Positions 1-7,048 of a stretch of 7,804 bases of DNA are shown one piece after another. The stretch spans positions 1-7,804 of the forward strand of contig SABF01000065.1 in assembly GCA_009929095.1 (NCBI GenBank), written 5' to 3'. Below the pieces are notes generated by a model. It had not been told where the DNA came from. It saw only the letters and a list, made by a program, of their open reading frames with translations, and made no database searches. The translations under genes were made by a program, and so were the position numbers. The DNA comes from Erysipelotrichia bacterium. Lineage in GTDB: Bacteria; Bacillota_I; Bacilli_A; Erysipelotrichales; Erysipelotrichaceae. The number at the start of each line of letters is the position of its first letter. Positions within the stretch are counted from its first letter, which is position 1.

Positions 1-1
1 C

Positions 2-211
2 CTAAGATATCTTGCTCCAAATAAAAAGAGAAATTACTTGTTTACTCCATTACAATCCCTTAAATTTCTAGAATTTAGTAAATCCATTGAGTTCCAATTA
101 CAAGCACTTGCGGGTTTGGAACCAGTAGAACAAATGACGCTAATTAATGGTGTCGATAAAGAAGTCATAATAACTGAATATGATGGAATACAATATTACT
201 ACTATCCATTA
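2..211 (+). other. Unrecognised coding stretch fused in frame to the ugd remnant
   Basis: About 70 codons are open in the same frame as ugd but show none of the motifs expected at this distance from the active-site cysteine. I do not recognise the family. The segment is AT-rich (about 30% GC) and contains a tyrosine run (IQYYYYPL) just before Ugd-like sequence resumes at SKRAELF. The other two forward frames are full of stops and show no Ugd motifs, so a simple frameshift does not explain it. It may be the end of another gene joined by recombination or by a mobile element outside the window, or an assembly join. Confidence 0.5.
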
Positions 212-889
212 AGTAAAAGAGCAGAACTTTTTGCAACTCTTTTATCACAAGGTGCCATAAAAAAAGATATTCCAATTTTATTTACAAATTCAACTGAAGC
301 AGAAGCTATTAAACTATTTTCAAATACATACCTTGCTATGAGAGTTGCATATTTCAATGAACTTGATACCTACGCTGATGTAAGAGGTCTTAATACCAAA
401 GAGATCATTCGGGGTGTATGCCTTGATCCGAGAATTGGCGACTTCTATAACAATCCTTCATTTGGGTATGGTGGTTACTGTCTGCCAAAGGATACCAAGC
501 AGCTGCTGGCAAACTTCAAGGATGTGCCAAGCAACCTGATTGAGGCAATTGTAGATTCTAATAGAACCAGAAAAGACTATATTGCTGACCAGATCATTGC
601 CAGGAACCCTAAAGTGGTAGGCGTCTATCGTCTGACCATGAAGTCCAACAGTGATAACTTCAGATCTTCCTCTATCCAGGGCATTATGAAACGGGTAAAG
701 GCAAAGGGTATTCCGGTAATTGTATATGAGCCGGCACTGAAAGAAGATAACTTCTTCCGTTCTAAAGTGATCCGGGATCTAGGTGAATTCAAGCAGAAGT
801 CAGATCTGATCATTGCCAACCGAATGAGTGATGACCTGAAAGATGTAGAAGACAAGGTTTTTACCAGAGATCTGTTCTGCAAAGACTGA
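2..889 (+). CDS. ugd: UDP-glucose 6-dehydrogenase, C-terminal part, 5' incomplete and chimeric
   Basis: The family oxidises UDP-glucose to UDP-glucuronate with two NAD+ in the cytoplasm. The frame is open from base 2, so the true start probably lies outside the window. A TTG at 38 is the first possible start but has no convincing ribosome site. Numbering from that TTG, residues 59-283 match the family: K92 and N96 (NTYLAMRV helix), the [11 protein letters not shown] active-site loop with C148 and D152, then the C-terminal UDP-binding domain ([11 protein letters not shown] at 193-203). These align with streptococcal HasB K204, N208, C260 and D264 at a constant offset of 112. Residues 1-58 should carry the STIP and SPEFLRE motifs (HasB T118, E141, E145) but do not. 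The N-terminal NAD-binding domain therefore looks replaced or lost, and activity is doubtful. The 3' end lies 29 bp before the epimerase gene, as expected of a shared operon. Family call is sure; functionality is not. Confidence 0.85.
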   Translation, partial: LRYLAPNKKRNYLFTPLQSLKFLEFSKSIEFQLQALAGLEPVEQMTLINGVDKEVIITEYDGIQYYYYPLSKRAELFATLLSQGAIKKDIPILFTNSTEAEAIKLFSNTYLAMRVAYFNELDTYADVRGLNTKEIIRGVCLDPRIGDFYNNPSFGYGGYCLPKDTKQLLANFKDVPSNLIEAIVDSNRTRKDYIADQIIARNPKVVGVYRLTMKSNSDNFRSSSIQGIMKRVKAKGIPVIVYEPALKEDNFFRSKVIRDLGEFKQKSDLIIANRMSDDLKDVEDKVFTRDLFCKD

Positions 890-918
890 TACATAACTAG
901 AAAAGGACTGAATATTGT

Positions 919-1911
919 ATGAATAAAAATGCAAAAGTATTAGTTACCGGCGGAGCAGGATTCATTGGTTTCCATCTTGGAAAAAGCCTTCTGGAGCAGG
1001 GGTGCACTGTCCTTGCAGTGGATTCACTGAACGACTATTATGATCCGGCTCTGAAGCAGGCAAGACTGGAAATTCTTAAGCAGTATCCCAAGTTTATCTT
1101 TGTGCATGGCAATCTGGAAGATGAGAAACTTGTGAGTGAAACTTTTGAATCATTTAAACCTGAAATTGTCGTGAATCTGGCAGCCCAGCCAGGTGTACGC
1201 TACAGCATAGAGAATCCCAGAGCCTATATCAATTCCAATATCATCGGGTTTTTCAATATTCTGGAAGCATGCCGTCATTATCCTGTGGAACATCTGGTGT
1301 TTGCGTCCAGTTCATCTGTCTATGGCATGCAGAAGAAAACACCATACAGTGAAGAGGATCGGGTAGACCACCCCATTAGCCTTTACGCTGCTACCAAGAG
1401 AAGTGATGAAATGATGGCATACTGCTACAGCCATCTCTACAGCATTCCTTCTACTGGTCTTAGATTCTTTACAGTATACGGTCCCTGGGGAAGACCTGAT
1501 ATGGCTTACTTCTCTTTTACCAACAAGATTATGAAGAATGAGACAATCAAAGTATTCAATCACGGGAAGCTTCAGCGTGATTTCACATATATTGATGATA
1601 TTGTGCAGGGAATTGAAGATATCCTTCCATGTCCGCCAAAGGCCAATGAAGATGGTGATCAGTATAAGGTATATAACATCGGAAATAATCAGCCGGTGAA
1701 ACTGATGGACTTTATCAGTACACTGGAGAAGTCCATAGGAAGAGAAGCAAAGAAGGAATATCTTGATATGCAGCCGGGAGATGTATATCAGACTTATGCA
1801 GATGTTACTGAACTGCAGAAGGATTTTGGCTTCAAACCAGATACTTCTATTGAAGCAGGACTGGGAAAATTTGCTGAGTGGTATAAAGAGTATTACAAGA
1901 TCGAGCAGTAA
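919..1911 (+). CDS. UDP-glucuronate 4-epimerase (extended SDR family)
   Basis: This enzyme interconverts UDP-glucuronate and UDP-galacturonate in the cytoplasm using bound NAD+. The 330 residues are normal for the family. Visible features are the NAD-binding TGGAGFIG at 10-17, an acidic D35 after the second strand for the NAD ribose, and NDYYDP at 38-43, which is typical of the uronate-specific group (Cap1J/LpsL-like) rather than GalE. Further on are AAQPGVRYS at 88-96, the SSSSVYG strand at 130-136, and the catalytic pair Y156 and K160 in YAATK. The C-terminal RDFTYIDDIVQGI motif is also present. The ATG at 919 follows AAAAGGA at 901-907. It sits directly after ugd, whose product would be its substrate, so the pair forms a uronic-acid supply module. 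The closest alternative is UDP-glucose 4-epimerase, made unlikely by the NDYYDP loop. Confidence 0.93.
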   Translation: MNKNAKVLVTGGAGFIGFHLGKSLLEQGCTVLAVDSLNDYYDPALKQARLEILKQYPKFIFVHGNLEDEKLVSETFESFKPEIVVNLAAQPGVRYSIENPRAYINSNIIGFFNILEACRHYPVEHLVFASSSSVYGMQKKTPYSEEDRVDHPISLYAATKRSDEMMAYCYSHLYSIPSTGLRFFTVYGPWGRPDMAYFSFTNKIMKNETIKVFNHGKLQRDFTYIDDIVQGIEDILPCPPKANEDGDQYKVYNIGNNQPVKLMDFISTLEKSIGREAKKEYLDMQPGDVYQTYADVTELQKDFGFKPDTSIEAGLGKFAEWYKEYYKIEQ

Positions 1912-1932
1912 ACGGCAGGCGTATATCAATCT

Positions 1933-2760
1933 ATGGAAAAGAACAATGGTGGAAAATGTACAGTAGTCGTATCAAGCTGCGATAACTATGAGGATACATG
2001 GCAGCCGTTTTTCACTGTGCTGAAACATAACTGGAGTGATATTACATTTCCCATTGTTCTGAATACAGAAACGAAATCTTTCAGCATAGCAGGTCTTAAT
2101 ATCACTTCATTTCATCTTTTCAGCAAGGCAAATGAAGTTCCATGGTCATTAAGACTGAAAGAAACGCTCAAGCGAATAGATACCCCATATATTATCTTCT
2201 TTCTGGAAGATTTCTTTCTCGAAAGCAAGGTGGATAATCTGAAGATAGAGCAATGCATCCAATGGATGGATAAAGATCCATCCATTACCTGCTTTGATTT
2301 TTATACGACAATCTATGGCAAGAAACCATGCCAGTATCCTGGTTTTGCACAGAGAAAACGCTTTTCTCAGTATAAATTCAATGCCCAGGCATGTCTTTGG
2401 AGAAGAAAAGATCTGATCAGTTATCTCAGAGATGATGAAGATCCATGGATCTGGGAGTTTATCGGCAATCTGAGAAGCTTTAGAACATCCAAAAAATTCT
2501 ACTGCTGTGAGGACAACGTCAAGCCGGTATTTGATTATCAACTGCCAGGAATTGTAAGAGGTAAATGGAATCCGGAAATCGTTGAATTGATTGTCAGGAA
2601 ATATGGAATTCAACTGGATTATTCTAAACGCCCTAAAGCAACACATGAAGAAGTGGTTGATCATACAAATGCACTGAAAGAAACAGATAAGCTGTTTGGC
2701 TTAAGAGTGTTTCACGGCTACTGTGTAAATATCATCAGACATTTCAAATCATTATTCTAG
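1933..2760 (+). CDS. Putative glycosyltransferase of a poorly characterised capsule-locus family
   Basis: This 275-residue protein is probably soluble or membrane-associated; I see no signal peptide or membrane segment. The N-terminus (TVVVSSCDNYEDTWQPFF, residues 10-27) reads as the first strand of a GT-A fold. WSLRL at 71-75 and IIFFLEDFF at 87-95 resemble the nucleotide- and metal-binding region, with E92-D93 in the place of the usual DxD. The pattern PWIWEF at 171-176 and LPGIVRGKW at 204-212 recalls other uncharacterised glycosyltransferases of polysaccharide loci. This is recalled pattern similarity, not a search result. The start is the only near ATG; it lies 21 bp after the epimerase stop with a weak AGG at 1917-1919. 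Its 3' end overlaps the opposing gene by 9 bp. The donor and acceptor sugars cannot be told. Confidence 0.72.
   Translation: MEKNNGGKCTVVVSSCDNYEDTWQPFFTVLKHNWSDITFPIVLNTETKSFSIAGLNITSFHLFSKANEVPWSLRLKETLKRIDTPYIIFFLEDFFLESKVDNLKIEQCIQWMDKDPSITCFDFYTTIYGKKPCQYPGFAQRKRFSQYKFNAQACLWRRKDLISYLRDDEDPWIWEFIGNLRSFRTSKKFYCCEDNVKPVFDYQLPGIVRGKWNPEIVELIVRKYGIQLDYSKRPKATHEEVVDHTNALKETDKLFGLRVFHGYCVNIIRHFKSLF
2261..2286. repeat. Perfect inverted repeat, 11-bp arms with a 4-nt loop, inside a coding region
   Basis: The arms aatggatggat (2261-2271) and atccatccatt (2276-2286) are exact reverse complements separated by aaag. The structure lies within the glycosyltransferase gene at codons for QWMDKDPSIT. 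No T-run follows, so it does not look like an intrinsic terminator. Confidence 0.8.
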
Positions 2761-4065
2761 AATCTCATGAATTTTCTTTAGGAAGGTTCTGCCAATCAGT
2801 TCAGAATCACAGTCCGCATACAGTTCCATAATCTTCTTAGGATCAACTGTTATGGATTTGGAATTATGTATAAACTGTTCAAAACTCTGAAGATCCATAG
2901 GATCTTCATTTTCTTTATCTTTAATATTAAGTTTTGAAGGGTAGCGTTCCAGATACTTTTTTGAAGTATCCTGATCAAAAGAATAGAAATTAACAATCGG
3001 CCGGCAGGCACCAATGTAATCAAATACTTTACTTGGGGTCTGATTTGTGCATTCATTGCCAAGGTTGATCAGTACATCTGCCTGCAGCATATAGTCGAAA
3101 CATTCATCCAGTGACTTTCTGCCATACCAGTGAATGTTAGAATGCCCATCGAGATACTGTTTTTTCAGTTCTTCTACTCTTGAGTTGGTCAGATTGCATA
3201 TGATATGAAAATGAATATCCGGCGAAATTTTGGAAGTCAGTTTAAAAAAGTAATCCGGATTTCTGACAGTGATATCAAAAAGGCTGCCGGTATAGACACA
3301 GTTATAGTGTGCAGGATTCATATCCGGATGTGTTCCTCTATCAGCAAGCAGTTTGAAACTGGCCTGTTCAAGCGCAGTTGTCTTGTCTCTGTATTTTTTC
3401 ATTGGATAATTGATATTGTCATTGTAGAGAGCAGGAGGAACAAATACAGCATCCGCACACTGGTAGATCGATGTCTCAAATTGGATGAAGTTTTTGGAAT
3501 TTGCATGTTTTAAATTGCGGATGTAAGTAGAAAACGGGTCAGTAAAATAGGCGATCCACTTGATGCCATGGCTTCTGAAGTATCCTTCTTTATACAGTTT
3601 CATAGCTGCTGTCTGTGTCTGAATCAGACTGGTGACAGTAATCAATGCAGTATAGCTGTCGCTGCTCAATATTTCCTTCAGTGTATGTCTCCAAGGTTCT
3701 GCTTCTTTGCGGTTCATATGATTATCCCAGGATGCGTCATTGATCTTGTTCAGCAGGGAAATGACAGATTTCTTCAATCCCTGATGATTGACATCAAGCA
3801 GTAAAGGATTGGTGTCCCTAATATAGGAAATGCGGAATTTTTTCTTTCTAGTCTCTTCATTCTTTGTGTAGTTCTTATCACGGAATACGTGAAATCCATC
3901 AATATCTTCGTCCAGCAAAGCTCTGCCATCCGTAGACTTTGTAAAGATGTCTACCTGATAGTCTTTCTGAAGCGATTTTAAAAGAGGCATCATCACATTT
4001 GTGATGGCGTCTTCATAGGGTGGAAACGATCCAAGATATACCAGTATCTTCTTTTTGCTGTTCAT
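2752..4065 (-). CDS. GT-B fold glycosyltransferase (GT4-like), minus strand
   Basis: This 437-residue cytoplasmic glycosyltransferase is predicted to transfer a sugar from a nucleotide donor during glycan assembly. The N-terminal Rossmann start KILVYLGSFPPYEDAITN (6-23) is typical of GT4-like proteins, as is WIAYFTDPFS at 170-179. The C-terminal donor domain begins at CVYTGSLFD (256-264). It contains ADVLINLGNE at 329-338 and QTPSKVFDYIGACRPIV at 342-358, which matches the family's donor-binding loop; the glutamate pair of the classical EX7E motif is not clear. The ATG at 4063-4065 (complement) has an AGGA site at 4075-4078 with good spacing. It is the only gene on this strand, converges with the preceding glycosyltransferase and overlaps its end, and diverges from the next. 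It must have its own promoter or be read from upstream on the minus strand. Confidence 0.88.
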   Translation of the reverse strand: MNSKKKILVYLGSFPPYEDAITNVMMPLLKSLQKDYQVDIFTKSTDGRALLDEDIDGFHVFRDKNYTKNEETRKKKFRISYIRDTNPLLLDVNHQGLKKSVISLLNKINDASWDNHMNRKEAEPWRHTLKEILSSDSYTALITVTSLIQTQTAAMKLYKEGYFRSHGIKWIAYFTDPFSTYIRNLKHANSKNFIQFETSIYQCADAVFVPPALYNDNINYPMKKYRDKTTALEQASFKLLADRGTHPDMNPAHYNCVYTGSLFDITVRNPDYFFKLTSKISPDIHFHIICNLTNSRVEELKKQYLDGHSNIHWYGRKSLDECFDYMLQADVLINLGNECTNQTPSKVFDYIGACRPIVNFYSFDQDTSKKYLERYPSKLNIKDKENEDPMDLQSFEQFIHNSKSITVDPKKIMELYADCDSELIGRTFLKKIHEILE

Positions 4066-4259
4066 GTCTTAATTTCCTATGCAATCATAGCATTCAGCAT
4101 GGAAGCAGGGCAAGAAAACCATCTGGAGTACATATAGTGCAGGTGATAGAATAGTACCGATACAGAAAATCAAATAATTTGATATTCCACTTATAAAAAC
4201 TAAACTGGTAACGTTTCTGTAGCAAATCATTATTATTTCACTTAAATGAGTATCATGCG
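4066..4259. other. Intergenic gap between divergent glycosyltransferase genes
   Basis: This AT-rich gap must hold the minus-strand promoter, and perhaps one for the rightward genes. I looked for -35/-10 pairs on both strands and found no convincing one; the best plus-strand match is TTGATA at 4179-4184 with a poor -10. No open reading frame with a ribosome site was seen. The main structure is the palindrome at 4165-4187. Confidence 0.5.
4165..4187. repeat. Imperfect palindrome, possible operator
   Basis: The core ATCAAATAATTTGAT (4169-4183) has perfect 7-bp arms around one central base. The symmetry extends to 11-bp arms with a single mismatch (4168/4184), centred on 4176. It lies about 110 bp before the GT2 start and 90 bp before the opposing gene's start. 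This is a plausible dimeric regulator site, but it could be chance in AT-rich DNA. Confidence 0.4.
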
Positions 4260-4274
4260 ATGGATAGATATGTG

Positions 4275-4280
4275 AAAGGA
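4275..4280 (+). promoter_or_regulatory. Ribosome binding site that decides the GT2 start
   Basis: AAAGGA lies 6 bases before the ATG at 4287. The in-frame ATG at 4260, nine codons earlier, has no purine-rich site ahead of it. The GT2 fold also begins soon after the later start (LTVFTSTYN). I therefore place the start at 4287. Confidence 0.75.
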
Positions 4281-4286
4281 AAGATA

Positions 4287-5192
4287 ATGACTGAACCGGG
4301 ATTGACAGTATTTACATCCACCTATAACCGTAAGAGCCTTTTAAAAAGAGCTTATGATGCATTGCTTATACAGACATGCAGAGATTTTATCTGGCTGATT
4401 GTGGATGATGGATCAACCGATGGAACCAATGAAATGGTTCAGCAGTGGACAGAAGAAAACAAAGAGTTCCAGATTGTCTATCTATGGAAAGAAAATCGAG
4501 GATTCTACTCTACCTATATGACTGCAATAAAATATTGCAGTACTGAATTGATTGTAGGTGTGGATTCCGATGACTGGATGCCGCAGGATGGAGTAGAAAC
4601 AATTCTGAAATTCTGGAAAGAGAAGGGCAGTACTGCATATGGCGGTATCATAGGTCTTGACTATGCTGCAGATGGGTCAATGATTGGCGATCTGCTTCCT
4701 GAACTTGAACACATCAATCTGATTGGTTTGCTTACTGGAAGATATAAGCTTCATAATGGCGATCGTACGCATGTTGTGCGTACTGAATTGTATCGAGAAG
4801 CATTGAAACAGCCTTTTTTTCAGTCCGGCAAGTGCTTTGAACCGCATATGCTATATCTGGAAATCAGCCGCAAGTATGATTTTCTGGTATTGAATCACTG
4901 CCTGAAAACGGTAGAATACCAAGAAGGCGGACTGACAGCGACTACTGGACAGCGTTATGTATCGAATCCGGATAATTTTCTGGAAATGAGGAAATACTAC
5001 ATTACACTGCCGGACACCTCATTAGCGTTCAAATTCCGTACTGCAGTGCACTTTACTGCAGAAGCATTCCTTGCGCATAGAAGCGGAGAAATCTTCTGCA
5101 GTGGATTTGGCTGTTATGCGATACTTGCATATATCCCAGGACTGTTATTAAATTTCTGCTTGAGATTTCGCTTTGACAGTCCAAAGAAATAA
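4287..5192 (+). CDS. Glycosyltransferase family 2 (GT-A fold)
   Basis: This 301-residue inverting-type glycosyltransferase is predicted to add one sugar to the lipid-linked glycan at the cytoplasmic face. Numbered from 4287: the nucleotide-binding start LTVFTSTYNRKSLLKRAYDAL is at 6-26, the VDDGSTDGT loop at 39-47, and the metal-binding VDSDDW at 92-97 (DxD is D93-S-D95). GDRTHVVRTELYRE at 158-171 and KCFEPHMLYLEISRKY at 182-197 look like the acceptor-side region of this subgroup, with VEYQEGGLT at 209-217. The last 30 residues are hydrophobic (CYAILAYIPGLLLNFCL) and could associate with the membrane. The gene opens the rightward run of four, lies 30 bp before the sugar-phosphate transferase, and probably shares a transcript with it. 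An alternative start at 4260 would add nine residues. Sugar specificity cannot be read. Confidence 0.92.
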   Translation: MTEPGLTVFTSTYNRKSLLKRAYDALLIQTCRDFIWLIVDDGSTDGTNEMVQQWTEENKEFQIVYLWKENRGFYSTYMTAIKYCSTELIVGVDSDDWMPQDGVETILKFWKEKGSTAYGGIIGLDYAADGSMIGDLLPELEHINLIGLLTGRYKLHNGDRTHVVRTELYREALKQPFFQSGKCFEPHMLYLEISRKYDFLVLNHCLKTVEYQEGGLTATTGQRYVSNPDNFLEMRKYYITLPDTSLAFKFRTAVHFTAEAFLAHRSGEIFCSGFGCYAILAYIPGLLLNFCLRFRFDSPKK

Positions 5193-5222
5193 AGAGTTTG
5201 AATAAGAAAGGAACGGAAAGAT

Positions 5223-5816
5223 ATGATATACAGAAAATATATCAAGCGGATACTGGATTTTCTGCTTTCTCTCCTTGGCTTGATCATTCTGTCCCCATTA
5301 TTTCTGGTGGTGATCCTTGCGGTGAAGACAACGTCCAGAGGACCGGTCTTCTTTCAGCAGAGAAGAATCGGTCTGAACAAGAAAGAATTCAATATCCTAA
5401 AGTTTAGATCTATGCGTATTGATACGCCAAAGAATGTACCCACCGCTCAGCTGCAGGATGCAGAACAGTACATTACTTCCATTGGAAAATTTCTTAGAAA
5501 GAGCAGTCTGGATGAATTGCCGCAGCTCATCAATATTCTATTTGGCCAGATGGCTGTTGTTGGCCCTCGGCCGGCGCTTTGGAATCAGAATGATCTGATT
5601 GCCGAGCGGGATCACTATGGAGCAAATGGTATCCGACCAGGCCTTACTGGTTGGGCACAAGTGAATGGAAGAGATGAATTGTCAATTCATGATAAAGCAG
5701 TATTTGATGGTGAATATGTCACAAAATGCTCTTTTGCCTTTGATGCAAAGGTTTTCTTCATGACGATTGGCAAAGTGTTCCATCATGAAGGAATCAAGGA
5801 AGGAAAAACAGACTGA
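5223..5816 (+). CDS. Undecaprenyl-phosphate sugar-1-phosphate transferase (small monotopic PGT)
   Basis: This enzyme transfers a sugar 1-phosphate from a UDP-sugar to undecaprenyl phosphate, the committed first step of lipid-linked glycan assembly at the inner membrane leaflet. At 197 residues it is the minimal catalytic form (PglC-like), without the extra N-terminal membrane helices of WcaJ/WbaP. A hydrophobic re-entrant helix spans 11-34 with the helix-breaking S24-P25. Then come RGPVFFQQRRIG (39-50), KFRSMR (60-65), the catalytic D97-E98 in SLDELPQLINILFG, VGPRP (113-117), and GIRPGLTGWAQVNGRD (136-151). All key residues are present. The ATG at 5223 follows AAAGGA at 5207-5212. The stop overlaps the next start by one base (TGATG at 5814-5818), which suggests translational coupling. 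The sugar may be the product of the pathway begun by the downstream dehydratase, such as a bacillosamine-type or FucNAc-type sugar, but that is inference. Confidence 0.95.
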   Translation: MIYRKYIKRILDFLLSLLGLIILSPLFLVVILAVKTTSRGPVFFQQRRIGLNKKEFNILKFRSMRIDTPKNVPTAQLQDAEQYITSIGKFLRKSSLDELPQLINILFGQMAVVGPRPALWNQNDLIAERDHYGANGIRPGLTGWAQVNGRDELSIHDKAVFDGEYVTKCSFAFDAKVFFMTIGKVFHHEGIKEGKTD

Positions 5817-6988
5817 TGAAAAAAATATGCTTTGTCACAACAATTTCTTTTACCATGAAGCAGTTTGTGGTCAGTCTGGCAAACGAACTGCTGAAAACAG
5901 ATTTATTTGAAATCTGGATGGTCTGTGAAAATGATGAAAAGTTTGCGGCAGAACTGGATCCTCGTATTCATTTCTATCCCATTCATATGAATCGAGGTGT
6001 CAGCTTAACAGGATTTACTGCAAAGAAGGAAATGGAACAGTTATTCCGGCGTGAACAGTTTGATCTGGTGCAGTACGCGACACCCAATGCGGGCTTTTAT
6101 GCCTCTTCTGCAGCAAAGAAGGTCGGTATTCCAGTACGGCTATACTGCCAGTGGGGTATCCGCTATGTAGGTCTCAGCGGCTGGAAAAAGGCAGTATTCA
6201 AAAAATTGGAAAAGATCACCTGCAGCAATTCTACAGTCATTGAACCAGACAGCAGGAAAAATCTGCAGTTTGACATTGAAGAAAATCTATTTCCAGCTTC
6301 CAAGGGACACACCGTTGGCTATGGCAGCTGCCAGGGTGTAAACATGCAGCGTTTTGATATTCAAAAGAAGACAGAATTCCGAGAGACCATTCGCAGACAG
6401 CATCAGATTCCGGATGCGGATATTATATTTGGATTTGTTGGCAGGCTTGACAGAGAGAAAGGCTTGAATGAGGTATTTGAATCCTATCAAAGTATTCAAA
6501 ATGATCATACCTGGCTTATGATTGTCGGTCCTGCAGATAAACCTGATACTCTGAATCAGGCATTGTATCAGGAATCGCTGAAAGATTCTCGTATTATATA
6601 TACCGGACTTGTTTCAAACGTAGAAGCATATATGAGTGCAATGGACATTTTTATTTTTCCCAGCTATCGAGAGGGTTTTGGCAATGTGACGATTGAAGCA
6701 GAAGCATTGGGACTTCCAGTTATCGTCAGTGATATTCCCGGCCCCTCTGAGGCAATGCAGGATGAATTGACTGGTCTGCTGGTAAAGAAAGAAGATGTAT
6801 TGACACTGAAAGAAGCTATGATCAAATTAATGAACAATCCATCACTAAGAGAACAGTATGGCAGAAATGGAGTGCAGTTTGTAAAAAAACGATTCTCCAG
6901 TGAAGTGGTATTGAAGGCCATGGTGGAAGACAGAATGAGGCTTTTGAACATAGATATTACTCAGATTCAGCGTATGAATAAAGCATAG
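5816..6988 (+). CDS. Glycosyltransferase family 4 (GT-B fold, retaining)
   Basis: This 390-residue protein is likely the second-sugar transferase acting on the product of the sugar-phosphate transferase with which it is translationally coupled. The N-terminal acceptor domain starts KKICFVTTISFTMKQFV. It includes YATPNAGFYASSAAKKVGIP at 87-106 and RLYCQWGIRY at 108-117, a pattern seen in capsular transferases placed beside PglC-type enzymes. The donor domain has FGFVGRLDREKGLNEV at 205-220. The retaining-enzyme EX7E motif is E286 and E294 in YREGFGNVTIE, followed by GLPVIVSDIPGPSEAM. Start ATG at 5816 shares its A with the preceding stop; an AAGGAAGGA-type site lies about 12 bases earlier. All family landmarks and the length are normal. 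The donor sugar is unknown. Confidence 0.94.
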   Translation: MKKICFVTTISFTMKQFVVSLANELLKTDLFEIWMVCENDEKFAAELDPRIHFYPIHMNRGVSLTGFTAKKEMEQLFRREQFDLVQYATPNAGFYASSAAKKVGIPVRLYCQWGIRYVGLSGWKKAVFKKLEKITCSNSTVIEPDSRKNLQFDIEENLFPASKGHTVGYGSCQGVNMQRFDIQKKTEFRETIRRQHQIPDADIIFGFVGRLDREKGLNEVFESYQSIQNDHTWLMIVGPADKPDTLNQALYQESLKDSRIIYTGLVSNVEAYMSAMDIFIFPSYREGFGNVTIEAEALGLPVIVSDIPGPSEAMQDELTGLLVKKEDVLTLKEAMIKLMNNPSLREQYGRNGVQFVKKRFSSEVVLKAMVEDRMRLLNIDITQIQRMNKA

Positions 6989-7009
6989 TAAATATGGAAA
7001 ATGATTCTG

Positions 7010-7018
7010 TGTTACAAT
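7010..7018 (+). promoter_or_regulatory. Candidate extended -10 promoter for the membrane dehydratase gene
   Basis: TGTTACAAT matches the extended -10 form TGnTATAAT with one mismatch. No -35 hexamer is evident 16-18 bp upstream, which is tolerated by extended -10 promoters. Transcription would begin near 7025, at the edge of the stem-loop that follows. Confidence 0.4.
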
Positions 7019-7025
7019 ATTACCC

Positions 7026-7048
7026 AGTCAGAAACATGATTTCTGGCT
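7026..7048 (+). other. Stem-loop in the leader of the membrane dehydratase gene
   Basis: AGTCAGAAA (7026-7034) pairs with TTTCTGGCT (7040-7048) through a five-base CATGA loop: nine pairs including one G-U. The following bases (CTAATTTATA) are not a T-run, so a strong intrinsic terminator is unlikely. It may be a weak attenuator, an mRNA-stabilising 5' hairpin, or neutral. Confidence 0.45.

Noticed and set aside
38..40. TTG as the true start of a short Ugd
   Set aside because: No convincing ribosome site precedes it and the frame is open to the window edge, so a start further left is at least as likely.
1312..1929. Minus-strand reading frame of 205 codons
   Set aside because: It lies opposite the well-supported epimerase gene, has no recognisable family and only reflects the codon use of the real gene.
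2149..2664. Minus-strand reading frame of 171 codons
   Set aside because: It lies wholly antisense to the 1933-2760 gene with no motifs; the plus-strand frame has the glycosyltransferase-like pattern.
4179..4206. Possible plus-strand promoter TTGATA with TAAACT
   Set aside because: The -10 matches only four of six bases and the -35 overlaps the palindrome; too weak to call.
4765..4783. Inverted repeat gtacgca / tgcgtac with a 5-nt loop
   Set aside because: Seven-base arms with short loops are expected several times by chance in a window this long, and it lies inside a coding region.
5198..5407. Plus-strand reading frame starting before the sugar-phosphate transferase
   Set aside because: It overlaps the transferase in another frame and shows no domain, while the transferase frame carries every catalytic motif.
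5674..5690. Palindrome with 8-bp arms around one base (atgaattg/caattcat)
   Set aside because: It is inside the conserved sugar-phosphate transferase gene just after the GWAQVNGRD motif; the central spacing is poor for an RNA hairpin and chance is a fair explanation.
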